NCBI GenBank assembly: GCA_947168905.1
Contig: CAMVNR010000005.1
Location: 1 to 57,609 of the forward strand
Reading direction: 5' to 3'
Length of the DNA: 57,609 nucleotides
From: an uncultured Lachnospiraceae bacterium
Lineage (GTDB): Bacteria > Bacillota > Clostridia > Lachnospirales > Lachnospiraceae
Within the stretch, counting starts at the first letter, position 1; every line of letters begins with the position of its first letter. The position numbers were made by a program, and so were the translations under genes. Below, piece by piece: positions 24,655-32,796 of the stretch. Below the pieces are notes generated by a model. It saw only the letters and a list, made by a program, of their open reading frames with translations. It was not told the DNA's origin and did no database searches.

Positions 24655-26271
24655 TTAAATGCTCTGTCTCGGGCCGCCGCCGAATGTGGAATCTGACACC
24701 GGCTTCCGGTCATTTCTGCCCATGACGCCGCGGTTCGGGAGCGCATCCATCAGCTCGTCATCGTGATGATAGCGCACTGTTGTCTCCCGGTCAAACAGGA
24801 TGCAGGAACCGTTGTCAACGCTCACCGCCGGCCAGACTGGATTTCCCGCGATATTCGGATCACCAGTTTTTGCAAAGGCCGCCCAGGCGCCCGTCATCTG
24901 CTCCTGCAGCTGCTCGGAAACGCCCGGAATATAGGACGCTTCAAGGTAGTTAGCGTTATGGAACATATACGCTTCCTCGGCGTTGTGCCACGGAATCGTT
25001 CCGGAATTTAAGGGGCATTCCAAGTTGAACATCCAGTTCCAGGCCGGTGCGCAGCCTTCTTCGGCGCGCTTTCTTGCGTAATCCCTGGATGCTGCCCGCG
25101 TCGCTTTGTTGACGTAAAGGCAGTCGACAATCTTTCTATCGGGATAGGCTTTCTTCATTGCCTCGATTACCCGGTCTGCGCATTCCCCATATACTTCGTG
25201 GATCAGCTTCATGACGAGTTCATCACTCCAGGCATTCTTCGAACCCGGCGCATAGACTGCGTTGTAATTCTGGTCAAATTCACCGAAGACCGAGCCGACC
25301 ATGACAGGCGTATCCTTGTGCTCCTCAATGAAGGGGTTATTCAGGCCGCTGCCCATGAAGAAATCGTTATCCTTCACCGGTGAGAGCATAATAAACGAAT
25401 GCTCTTCCTCTGCAATCGCCCGCTGCGCTTTCTGTGCAGCGCGGGCAAGCTTGTAATACGGTATCTTTTCAATCTGATGAATTGTTTCCGCTGTGAGGCC
25501 AAGCTCGGAAACGACCTTTGCCGCAAGCTTCCTCGAAAGTGCGGGAAGCATGTCTTTTTCCCCGATAAAGAGACCGGACTGAATGACCGCCCGGTGGAAC
25601 AGGCCTTTCGTGCAGGGGGTCTGTAAGAGACAGTTTACCTTTCCGCCGCCGCCCGACTGGCCCATGATCGTTACATTCCCCGGATCGCCGCCGAAAGCCT
25701 CAATATTTTCCTGAATCCAGCAAAGCGCTTCCACGAGGTCCTTCTGGCCGAGATTTCCGCTGTATCTGTATTCCTCTCCGTAAGCGGAAAGGTCCAGATA
25801 ACCGATCACATTCAAACGGTGATTCACGGATACCACAACAACGTCGGCATAATCCGCAAGTTCATGGCCGTCGTAAGCGTAGAGTTCAATGGAGGAACCG
25901 GTCGCGTATCCTCCGCCGTGAATCCAGACCATAACCGGACGCTTCGCTTCCCTTTCGATATGTTTTGTCCATACATTCAGGTACAGGCACTCCTCATCCT
26001 GAACGTAATGATAATGAGGGACATTGTATTCATCGTGCGCGATCGGCGTATGGATTTCCGGCGAAACCGGACCGTAAATGATCGCTTCTTTCGTGACTTC
26101 CCAGGGTTTTACGGGCTTTGCTTCATGGAAGCGCTCCGCTTCCGCATACTGGATGCCCCGGAAAATATACATGTCTTCTTCATACAGTCCGCGGATCTTC
26201 CCCCTCGCGGTGCAGACGACCGGAAAATCGGGGTTGGAAATCACGGATCTGGTCAACTTTCTTGGATACAT
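24655..26271 (-). CDS. type-B carboxylesterase, paralogue 2
   Basis: This 538-residue enzyme has the same layout as its downstream neighbour: DEECLYLNVW, PVMVWIHGGGYATGSS, nucleophile Ser206 in GQSGGGGKV, and GTIPWHNAEEAYMF with the catalytic His. No secretion signal is visible. It is the first gene of a two-gene operon (gap of 12 bases); AAAGGAGCGG lies upstream of the ATG. Upstream are a butyrate-kinase remnant and an SGNH acetylesterase gene. The two copies differ widely in the lid region, so they may have different ester substrates. Confidence 0.9.
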   Translation of the reverse strand: MYPRKLTRSVISNPDFPVVCTARGKIRGLYEEDMYIFRGIQYAEAERFHEAKPVKPWEVTKEAIIYGPVSPEIHTPIAHDEYNVPHYHYVQDEECLYLNVWTKHIEREAKRPVMVWIHGGGYATGSSIELYAYDGHELADYADVVVVSVNHRLNVIGYLDLSAYGEEYRYSGNLGQKDLVEALCWIQENIEAFGGDPGNVTIMGQSGGGGKVNCLLQTPCTKGLFHRAVIQSGLFIGEKDMLPALSRKLAAKVVSELGLTAETIHQIEKIPYYKLARAAQKAQRAIAEEEHSFIMLSPVKDNDFFMGSGLNNPFIEEHKDTPVMVGSVFGEFDQNYNAVYAPGSKNAWSDELVMKLIHEVYGECADRVIEAMKKAYPDRKIVDCLYVNKATRAASRDYARKRAEEGCAPAWNWMFNLECPLNSGTIPWHNAEEAYMFHNANYLEASYIPGVSEQLQEQMTGAWAAFAKTGDPNIAGNPVWPAVSVDNGSCILFDRETTVRYHHDDELMDALPNRGVMGRNDRKPVSDSTFGGGPRQSI

Positions 26272-26371
26272 ATAAATCCGCTCCTTTTCACTCTTCTGTT
26301 ACAGTTTCTGTGCCGGATTCAAAGACGGAATTCATGATGATAAAGGCCGTCTTTTTTGTTCCGGGAGTTAC

Positions 26372-26500
26372 TTAAAATCCCCGGAACACCTTTACATCGG
26401 TGTAGACCTTGGGTTCTTCCTCGCCCGTAAGCACGCGGATCGCGCCGGCTGCCATCGCTTCCATCTCGAATTCGCCGGGATTGACCGTCAGTATTTTCAT
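26372..26500 (-). pseudogene. C-terminal remnant of a butyrate kinase
   Basis: A 42-codon frame (ATG 26498-26500, GGAGG ten bases upstream) reads MKILTVNPGEFEMEAMAAGA, then IRVLTGEEEPKVYTDVKVFRGF and stop. The pattern YPGExEMEAxAxGAxRVLxGEE is the conserved C-terminus of butyrate kinase (ASKHA acetate/butyrate kinase family). The first 300 or so residues are absent and nothing in the 270 bases upstream restores them. The preserved ribosome-binding site and in-frame ATG mean a 42-residue peptide could still be made. Identification is from family knowledge of that motif. Confidence 0.6.
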
Positions 26501-26601
26501 AGCTTCTGAACCTCCGTTTTAATTTGTAAAAACTCTGATCCAGCTGATTTGCTGTTTCAATCATAGCATATCCGGCGCTGTTCTTCGGCATCAGAGTCAG
26601 G

Positions 26602-26691
26602 ATGAAATTTCAGATTATGAAATATCCGGGGGCATAACTTACTGCGGAAGAACTGGACGATATCCGAAAGAACGGACTAAAATCCGTATGA
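26602..26691 (+). pseudogene. tiny interrupted frame of unknown origin
   Basis: From ATG 26602 the frame reads MKFQIMKYPGA, an in-frame TAA (26635-26637), then LTAEELDDIRKNGLKSV and a stop at 26689. The second part looks like real protein (LTAEELDDIRKNG), so this may be the decayed end of a gene. The family is not recognised and the length is too short to be sure. Confidence 0.2.
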
Positions 26692-26705
26692 GCTTAGAAC
26701 CCAAA

Positions 26706-26745
26706 TACCGGCCTGCTGCTAAAATGCGGCAGGCCGGCATTTTTA
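26706..26745. terminator. hairpin with flanking A/T runs downstream of the SGNH esterase gene
   Basis: A 9-bp stem CCGGCCTGC/GCAGGCCGG (26708-26716 with 26729-26737) is followed by CATTTTTATG on the plus strand and by TATTTGGG on the minus strand. It lies 30 bases past the stop of the minus-strand SGNH gene, so it probably ends that operon, and could also work in the other direction. Confidence 0.6.
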
Positions 26746-26767
26746 TGCTGTCAGCAAGTCAGGGGTC

Positions 26768-28402
26768 TTACAGCGTAAACGGATAAGCCGGAAGTCCCGC
26801 TGCATTCACCACGTTAATTTCGTAATATGGAGTCTCTGCAAATTCCACCTTTTCAGGCTTCACAGGCTTTCCGTCGACCGCGAGACTGATCCTCAGTGTA
26901 TCATCTGCGATTTCTGCTGTAATCTTCCCTTCCGGAACCGTCCGGATCAGGGAAACGAGGTTCTCCTCCGGACTCATCTTCTTCGGCGCATTTGCTTCCA
27001 TAAAGCCGGCTTTTTCAGCTTCCTCGGGACTTAAGCCGCCGTTTTCGGGCGCAGCCAGATGCAGCCCTTCTCCGTTCCGGAAGCGGATGACAGCCGTATC
27101 GCCGTCATAATCCATCTTCTTTGCCCTCGGCGCATCGCAGATGACGTCTTTTCCGTACACATACTTCAGCGCAAGAAGCGCAGCGCGTTCGCCGGGCTTA
27201 CGCTTGTGCTTCGGATGGATGTCATAGTACATGCCCGCATCGCCCATCGACACGAGATACACCTTCTCGACGCTGTCCGCGGTTTCTTCCTGGGCGCGCC
27301 TCACTGCCGGGTAATGATTGCCGAAGTTTCCGAGCCATTCTCCGAAAGGCGCAAGCTGCACCGTGATGAAGGGAAGCGTTTCCCCGCCGAAATCCGCGCG
27401 CCATTTTCCGATCAGGGCGCTCATCATTGCATTGTAGATGTCCGCATGGGGTTCGTCGCTGCAGCCCTGGTACCAGATAAAGCCCTGAAGCGTATACGGA
27501 ATTACTTTTTTCAGCATCAGCTCATAAAGGCCGCAGGGCCGCCAGGGATGCTGCGGAATCAGCGCCATCGCGCCTTCTGCGCCGGCGTCCGCCATCATCT
27601 TCATCGCCTGCAGCTGCTCCTCATGCGAGAAGCCGGGGAAAAGGATCCGGTCGAAGGGATTCGGGACTGCGGGATCCGCTACCCGGCTGCCGCCGGTTTT
27701 TTTGAAAAGCTCGAAAGCGGCTTCAGGATCCGGAATCTTCGTGAGACCGTCTTCATATTCCCGGAGCCAGACCTCTCCGCCCGCTTCTCTTATCGTCTCC
27801 TCCGGCATCCAGCACGAAGCGCTCGAGCCGCCCCAGTTGCAGCCGATCACGCCGACCGGGACATCCAGGTTCTCATAAAGCTTCCGCTCGAAATAGTAGC
27901 TGACTGCCGAGAAATAGACGAGGTCTTCTTTTGACATCGTCCGCCACTTCCCGAAGTTTGAAAAATCAAAGACCTCTTCCGCGCCTTCAAAGGAAATCTC
28001 CGGAACGTCGTAGAAGCGGATGCTTCGAAGGACCTCCTCCGGACGCGTCTTCAGGCCTTCGATTTCCTGATCGCGCTCTGCGTCCGCATTCATCAGGTAT
28101 TCCATATTGGACTGACCGCCCGCAAGCCACACTTCTCCAACCGCTGCGTCCGATACAAAAAAGGTCTCCGTCCCGTCCGTTACAACAAGTGTTTTATCAA
28201 GTCCCGGAGAAAGGGCCGGAAGGGTCAGGAGGAAAGTTCCGTCCTCCGAGACTTCCGAAGCGCCCTCCGCCTCCGTTTTCCCGGAAGCATCCTTCAGGCT
28301 TGCAATGACCGTCTTTCCCGGTTCACCGCATCCGAAAACCGCCGCAGGCTTTCCCTGCTGCAGGATCATATGGTCGGAAAATAAAGGATTCAGCTGAAGC
28401 AT
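26768..28402 (-). CDS. sialate O-acetylesterase-like SGNH hydrolase
   Basis: The 544-residue protein carries the SGNH family motifs in the order of sialate 9-O-acetylesterases: block I GGQSNMEYLM (nucleophile Ser98), block III/gate QGFIWYQGCSDE, and a C-terminal DIHPKHKRKPGERAALLAL with the Asp-x-x-His pair. N-terminal (1-90) and C-terminal (450-544) beta-sandwich segments flank it. There is no signal peptide, so it is cytoplasmic. It lies 16 bases after an alpha/beta hydrolase gene, forming a two-gene operon. In plant-polysaccharide loci such proteins often act as acetylxylan or acetyl-sugar esterases, so sialate may not be the real substrate. Confidence 0.88.
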   Translation of the reverse strand: MLQLNPLFSDHMILQQGKPAAVFGCGEPGKTVIASLKDASGKTEAEGASEVSEDGTFLLTLPALSPGLDKTLVVTDGTETFFVSDAAVGEVWLAGGQSNMEYLMNADAERDQEIEGLKTRPEEVLRSIRFYDVPEISFEGAEEVFDFSNFGKWRTMSKEDLVYFSAVSYYFERKLYENLDVPVGVIGCNWGGSSASCWMPEETIREAGGEVWLREYEDGLTKIPDPEAAFELFKKTGGSRVADPAVPNPFDRILFPGFSHEEQLQAMKMMADAGAEGAMALIPQHPWRPCGLYELMLKKVIPYTLQGFIWYQGCSDEPHADIYNAMMSALIGKWRADFGGETLPFITVQLAPFGEWLGNFGNHYPAVRRAQEETADSVEKVYLVSMGDAGMYYDIHPKHKRKPGERAALLALKYVYGKDVICDAPRAKKMDYDGDTAVIRFRNGEGLHLAAPENGGLSPEEAEKAGFMEANAPKKMSPEENLVSLIRTVPEGKITAEIADDTLRISLAVDGKPVKPEKVEFAETPYYEINVVNAAGLPAYPFTL

Positions 28403-28418
28403 TTCTCACGCCTCCCGT

Positions 28419-29390
28419 TTATTTGCAGGTTCCGAAAACGCGGAGCGCGAAATCGTTCACAATATTCAGAATGCGCGGCGCGTAGAATTCCGGTCCGCCG
28501 TGATCGGAGCCCTTCATGAGGTAAAGCTGGGCATCCTTGCCGCATTCTTTGAGTTTCCGGTAAAGATTGACGCTGCAGCGGCAGTTCACGACCTTGTCCG
28601 CAGTTCCGTGGATGAGGAGCATCGGGACGATCTCGGTTTCTTCCGTAATATTGCTTGCAACCGTGAGCTTATGCATGAGCTCGGGATGCTCGTTTAAGTC
28701 CACGCCGCCCATCTCGCGTCCTTCCGGACTTTCGGGCGTGTTGTGCACGTCGAAGGAGACCGGGTTGCTGTCGGGGAAGGTAAAGTCCGTGGAGCCGTAG
28801 AAATTCACGATGCCCTTCACTTCGCCCGATACGCCGGGATAGAGGTTCGTCACCTCCAGGTCGTCATGGAAAATGCCCGCGTATGCTACGGTATGTCCGC
28901 CGGAGGAACCGCCTGTCAGGATAATTCTCTCCGGATCGACGGCAAAATCCTTCGCGTGCAGCTTCATGAAGCGGACCGCGTTTCTCGCGTCGACAATCGG
29001 CGCAGGGAAAGGCGCGATGTCGTAATCACGGTACTCGACAACCGCGACGACATAACCCATGTCCACATAGCGGGAAAGCTCGCCGATCTCGCCGTAGACA
29101 TTCTGCTTCGCCCAGGCGGAACCCGGCACATAGACGATGCAGGGATAGTGAAAGTCCGGCGTATATTCCGGAATTCCGAATTTCTCGCGGATCTCGGGCG
29201 GCATCGGCGGCATCATCGGCTTATTCTTGCTGTTCGGAATCAGGATCTGCAGATGCAGCTGCACATCTGCGTAAACCGCATAGACGGCATCCTTAATATA
29301 CAGCACGCCCGTCTCGTCTCCGGTCATCGGGAGCGTGACAGCGCCTTCCACCTGCTCGGTGAACTCTTTGAACTGCGACATATCAAACAT
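28419..29390 (-). CDS. alpha/beta hydrolase (BD-FAE/esterase-lipase type)
   Basis: I chose the ATG at 29390: GGAG lies seven bases before it but only one or two before the alternative ATG at 29396. The 323-residue enzyme has an oxyanion region CIVYVPGSAWAKQ, nucleophile Ser162 in LTGGSSGGHTV, an Asp in LLIHGTADKVV and a His in GSDHGGPEFY. This is a full triad of the prolyl-oligopeptidase-like esterase group, which includes bifunctional feruloyl/acetyl xylan esterases. It has no signal peptide. It is first in an operon with the SGNH esterase. Ester hydrolysis is likely; the substrate is inferred from context. Confidence 0.88.
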   Translation of the reverse strand: MFDMSQFKEFTEQVEGAVTLPMTGDETGVLYIKDAVYAVYADVQLHLQILIPNSKNKPMMPPMPPEIREKFGIPEYTPDFHYPCIVYVPGSAWAKQNVYGEIGELSRYVDMGYVVAVVEYRDYDIAPFPAPIVDARNAVRFMKLHAKDFAVDPERIILTGGSSGGHTVAYAGIFHDDLEVTNLYPGVSGEVKGIVNFYGSTDFTFPDSNPVSFDVHNTPESPEGREMGGVDLNEHPELMHKLTVASNITEETEIVPMLLIHGTADKVVNCRCSVNLYRKLKECGKDAQLYLMKGSDHGGPEFYAPRILNIVNDFALRVFGTCK

Positions 29391-29510
29391 GACCATTCTC
29401 CTTTTTGTATATTCTAATGGAATTTTCCTGTGCCTGAAAACACCGTTATTATACCATGGGCCGGTCCGATTCGCTATCGGAAATTACACATTTTCTTCCT
29501 GAATTTCAGA

Positions 29511-29540
29511 TTGACCCCACGCGGCGGCATCCGCTATAAT
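29511..29540 (+). promoter_or_regulatory. promoter of the PfkB kinase operon
   Basis: TTGACC (29511-29516) and a perfect TATAAT (29535-29540) are separated by 18 bases. Transcription from here would start near 29547, about 76 bases before the chosen ATG at 29623, which rules out the in-frame ATG at 29539. Confidence 0.8.
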
Positions 29541-29622
29541 GAAAAGAAAAAGTCCCTGGGGCTTTTTTCGGAGCTGTCCTGTCTTTTTAAGCTGCTGCCG
29601 TCAAAACATGAAGGAGATTCCC

Positions 29623-30510
29623 ATGCGTATTCTGAATTTCGGTTCCCTGAACCTTGATTATGTTTATGAAGTGGATCATTTTGTCGCTCCCGGCGAAACG
29701 CTGGCGGTAAATTCCCAGATCCTCTCTCCCGGCGGGAAAGGCCTCAACCAGTCGATCGCGCTTGCAAAGGCCGGAATGGATGTGTTTCACGCAGGCTGTG
29801 TCGGTGCGGGCGGCGAAATGCTTGTCGGCATACTGAACGAGACCGGCGTGAATACCGATCTTATCCGGACAGTTCCCGTGCTGCAGGGAAACGCCGTGAT
29901 CCAGGTCAATTCCGCCGGCGAGAACAGTATCCTCCTTTACGGCGGCTCGAACCACGCGGTCACGAAGGAGCAGATTACTGAGACTCTTTCGCATTTCTCC
30001 CGGGGTGACGCGCTTCTTCTGCAGAATGAAATGAACCTCCTCCCGGAGATGATCAGCTGTGCGTATGAAAAAGGCCTCCAGATCTTTTTTAACGCCGCGC
30101 CCTGCAGTGAAGACGCCAAAAAAGCGGACCTTTCGAAGATCCGCTGGCTGATCGTGAATGAAATTGAAATGCAGCAGCTGACCGGCCAGGAAACGCCCGA
30201 AAAAGCCTGGACGCTTCTGCACGGAAAATATCCGGAGCTCTCTCTTCTCGTAACCCTCGGGAGTGAAGGATCCGCCGCGTTTTCCGGCAGCGAAACCGTC
30301 TTTATGCCTGCTTTCCCGGTGAGAGCCGTCGACACGACCGGCGCCGGAGACACCTTTACCGGCTATTTTATCACAGCGCTGATGGAGAATCTGCCGATTA
30401 AGGAATGTCTTCGCCGCGCTTCGATGGCCTCGGCTATTGCCGTTACAAGGCTCGGCGCCGCGAAATCAATTCCGGAAAGGAACGTCGTTCTCGCTGCGCT
30501 TAAGCTATGA
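29623..30510 (+). CDS. PfkB/ribokinase-family sugar kinase
   Basis: The ATG at 29623 is preceded by GGAG at six bases and gives 295 residues. PfkB motif 1 is GGKGLNQSIALAKAG near residue 40. PfkB motif 2, DTTGAGDTFTGYF near residue 240, holds the catalytic base Asp in the anion hole. N-terminal FGSLNLDYVYEVDHFVAPGET is the substrate lid region typical of ribokinases. The enzyme phosphorylates a small sugar or nucleoside with ATP in the cytoplasm. The next gene, a P-loop kinase, starts 22 bases downstream, so two kinases share a transcript. The exact sugar cannot be fixed from sequence. Confidence 0.9.
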   Translation: MRILNFGSLNLDYVYEVDHFVAPGETLAVNSQILSPGGKGLNQSIALAKAGMDVFHAGCVGAGGEMLVGILNETGVNTDLIRTVPVLQGNAVIQVNSAGENSILLYGGSNHAVTKEQITETLSHFSRGDALLLQNEMNLLPEMISCAYEKGLQIFFNAAPCSEDAKKADLSKIRWLIVNEIEMQQLTGQETPEKAWTLLHGKYPELSLLVTLGSEGSAAFSGSETVFMPAFPVRAVDTTGAGDTFTGYFITALMENLPIKECLRRASMASAIAVTRLGAAKSIPERNVVLAALKL

Positions 30511-30532
30511 TCCTGCAGGAGGAAGCTCTGAT

Positions 30533-31240
30533 ATGGAATTTCACTTTATGAACAACGGTCTCCCGGCCGATGCGTTTTTTGCCGATGCAGACGTGGAAAA
30601 CATCTATCTTCCACTTCTTAGAACTCTTCAGGAACTTCATAAGAAAAAGGGACGCCGGATCCTCGTCATGCTGGCGGCACCTCCCGGCGCGGGGAAAAGC
30701 ACGCTTGCCGCCTTTCTCATGAAGCTGTCGAAGGACTGCGGGATAGAGCCGCCGACAGTGATCGGAATGGACGGTTTTCACAGATATCAGGATGACCTCG
30801 CGAGTCACTTTACCGTACGGGACGGGAAGCGTATTCCGCTTGTGAAAATCAAAGGAGCGCCTGAGACTTTTGACCTCCGGAAGCTGTCGGAAAGGATACG
30901 GCGCGTCAGTTCAGGGGAGAAATGCGGCTGGCCCCTTTATGACCGCCGGCTGCACAATCCCATCGAGGATGCTGTCACCGTTGACGGGGAGATTGTACTT
31001 CTGGAAGGAAACTATCTCCTGCTGGATCTGCCCGGCTGGCGGGAGCTTTCCAGCTATGCGGATGTTACCATCTTCATCCGGGCGGACGAAGACCTCCTCA
31101 GGCAGCGGCTTGTCCGAAGGCAGGAACAGAGCGGAAAAAGTCCGGAGGAAGCACGGGAGTTTGTGGAAAGAAGCGACCTTGCAAACGCCCGGCTGGTGCT
31201 CTCGAAAAGCAAAAAAGCTGATCTTGAAATCCTCCTGTAA
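30533..31240 (+). CDS. P-loop kinase of the uridine kinase/pantothenate kinase/phosphoribulokinase-like group
   Basis: I chose ATG 30533 because GGAGGAAG lies about nine bases before it; an earlier in-frame ATG lies inside the previous gene. The 235-residue protein has Walker A LAAPPGAGKSTL, the substrate motif IGMDGFHRYQDDL, the motif FDLRKLSERI typical of YggC/fructose-kinase-like relatives, and a Walker-B-like VLLEGNYLLLD. The lid RRQEQSGKSPEEAREFVERS follows. It is likely a small-molecule (sugar or nucleoside) kinase acting in the cytoplasm and co-transcribed with the PfkB kinase. The 343 bases downstream hold only a gene remnant on the other strand. Confidence 0.85.
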   Translation: MEFHFMNNGLPADAFFADADVENIYLPLLRTLQELHKKKGRRILVMLAAPPGAGKSTLAAFLMKLSKDCGIEPPTVIGMDGFHRYQDDLASHFTVRDGKRIPLVKIKGAPETFDLRKLSERIRRVSSGEKCGWPLYDRRLHNPIEDAVTVDGEIVLLEGNYLLLDLPGWRELSSYADVTIFIRADEDLLRQRLVRRQEQSGKSPEEAREFVERSDLANARLVLSKSKKADLEILL

Positions 31241-31326
31241 GGCTTCTGACTTCCGAGTTTCCAGCTCTTCGGCATCCTTCTTCTCCCGATGGGAGCAACC
31301 AATTCCGTCTTTTGGAGACTTTCGTA

Positions 31327-31565
31327 TTATTTCTCGAAGTACAGCTTTCCGGAGCCGGCCGACCTGGTATGCGAAACATCATTCAGAAGCTCCAGTCTCG
31401 GCAGGACCATTCCGTTCTCCTTCGGCGTGAAGTCGAAAACCGACACGGAGCAGAAGCCGTAGGGAAGCTGCGAGAAAGTGAAGGGAAGCGGCAGGTTCAG
31501 CACGTGAGAAAACATGCATCCGCCCGATCCGCCATGCGCAAACAGCGCGACCGTTTCATCGCAGC
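31327..31565 (-). pseudogene. C-terminal remnant of a histidine phosphatase (phosphoglycerate-mutase-like)
   Basis: A minus-strand frame reads DETVALFAHGGSGGCMFSHV, then LNLPLPFTFSQLPYGFCSVSVF..., ending SGKLYFEK and a stop at 31327. The AHGGSGG motif with the following LPYGFCSVSVF matches the C-terminal half of histidine phosphatase family proteins, where this His is the second catalytic one. The N-terminal RHG motif and about 130 residues are missing; an in-frame stop lies just upstream. The fragment lies directly after the ROK kinase gene, which suggests a deletion. Confidence 0.7.
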
Positions 31566-31583
31566 CTCACCTTTTTGCTTTAA

Positions 31584-32501
31584 TCAGTTCATTTTTTCTT
31601 TCAGGCAGTAATATGCCCCGATCAGGTTTGCGTCGTTCCGGAAACGGCACGGCACAATTTCCGGTGCCGGCGCCTTTGCGTTGTGACGGAGTTTTCTGTT
31701 CAGATCCTCCACATGTTCCCGTACTCTGGTAAATAAATACTCCTGCGCGCTGATTCCGCCTCCGATGGCAATTTTCCTGATATCCAGAAGCATGGTCAGG
31801 TTCATGATCTGAACCGACAGAATCGTGCAGTAATCCTCAAACAGAGCCGCAGCCTTCTCCGATCCGTCTTCGATCATCTTAAAGAAGCGAAGTCCGTCGA
31901 AGCTGTCCGGATCCTCTCCAAGCTCGGAGGCCGCGCGCCGCATAAAGAAGGGAACACTGTTCAGATTCATCCAGGTATCCTTCTCGATAGCGTCGGGATA
32001 CAAAGAGCCGATGATCATCATACTGGCTTCTCCGGCAAATTCGTTATCCCCGTAGACCAGGTCTCCGTTTAAACAGATCGACATGCCGATTCCGGTTCCG
32101 AGAATAATGGCAATCGCATTCCCCGCGTCCTGAAGGCTGCCGCTTTTCAGCTCCGCAAACATCGCCGCATTGGAATCCTTGACCACGTTTACCGGAATCT
32201 GCAGGCGGCGTTGAAGCTCCTCCTGAAGCGGATAGCTGTCTCCGTCCATCCGGTAAAGACTCCCGCCGTAGGCTTCGCCTGTTTTATGGTTCAGAATCAT
32301 GTTGGCGCTGACGCCGAGCGCCGAAAAAGGCTCGTCAACGCCTTCCGCGATTTTCACAATCGAATCCACAAGGTCAGGCATCGTATATTCTTTCTTGACT
32401 TGTGATTTCTTCCAGCGGATTTCTCCGTCCGCCGAAAAAAGCGCAACCTTGATCGAGGTCCCGCCGATATCCACAATCAGATAATTTCCGGCCATTTCCA
32501 T
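31584..32501 (-). CDS. ROK-family sugar kinase/regulator without the zinc motif
   Basis: The 305-residue ASKHA protein has the phosphate-1 motif LIVDIGGTSIKVALF, the catalytic Asp region VVKDSNAAMFAE, and the phosphate-2 motif ILGTGIGMSICLNG. The usual ROK zinc signature CxCGxxGC is missing; EFAGEASMMIIG stands where it would begin. No DNA-binding domain precedes the fold, so it is a kinase-type ROK (for glucose, fructose or N-acetyl amino sugars). AAAGGA lies upstream of the ATG. It is transcribed from a near-perfect promoter at 32597-32625, divergent from the 32797 gene. Loss of the zinc site occurs in some ROK relatives, and effects on specificity are unknown. Confidence 0.85.
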   Translation of the reverse strand: MEMAGNYLIVDIGGTSIKVALFSADGEIRWKKSQVKKEYTMPDLVDSIVKIAEGVDEPFSALGVSANMILNHKTGEAYGGSLYRMDGDSYPLQEELQRRLQIPVNVVKDSNAAMFAELKSGSLQDAGNAIAIILGTGIGMSICLNGDLVYGDNEFAGEASMMIIGSLYPDAIEKDTWMNLNSVPFFMRRAASELGEDPDSFDGLRFFKMIEDGSEKAAALFEDYCTILSVQIMNLTMLLDIRKIAIGGGISAQEYLFTRVREHVEDLNRKLRHNAKAPAPEIVPCRFRNDANLIGAYYCLKEKMN

Positions 32502-32596
32502 AAAAAATCCTTTCCGTCATCTGCCATGGGCATTTTAACATTTTTTCTTTTCTGTTCCTGATGTATTTGTGTGATGTATCATAACTGTCCAAATGA

Positions 32597-32625
32597 AATA
32601 TACCATGGTTTCCACTCATTGTCAA
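32597..32625 (-). promoter_or_regulatory. promoter of the ROK kinase gene
   Basis: On the minus strand TTGACA (32620-32625) and TATATT (32597-32602) are 17 bases apart, close to the sigma-A consensus. It lies about 95 bases upstream of the ROK ATG. Confidence 0.85.
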
Positions 32626-32720
32626 AGCGAATCCGGAACAGTTTCCGCTTCTTCCGTCCACTTTGTGAACATTTTCCAGCAGTTTGTTCATTTCTGCCAC
32701 ATCACGGCCAAAACTGAGGA

Positions 32721-32750
32721 TTGCAAGCCATGCTTCTTCTATACTATAAT
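32721..32750 (+). promoter_or_regulatory. promoter of the 32797 membrane protein/GPH transporter pair
   Basis: TTGCAA (32721-32726) and TATAAT (32745-32750) are 18 bases apart, 46 bases before the ATG at 32797. It is back-to-back with the ROK promoter, so one regulator could act on both. Confidence 0.7.
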
Positions 32751-32796
32751 CATAACCGGATCGAAATAATCCTGTCATAAACAGAGGAGGTCAAAT

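Noticed and set aside
26319-26591. 90-codon minus-strand frame over the butyrate kinase remnant
   Set aside because: Its product is Arg/Gly-rich and lacks features, while another frame of the same DNA encodes the conserved butyrate kinase tail behind a GGAGG.
32374-32778. 134-codon minus-strand frame covering the ROK upstream region
   Set aside because: It overlaps the ROK start in another frame and spans both divergent promoters. Its translation has no recognisable features.
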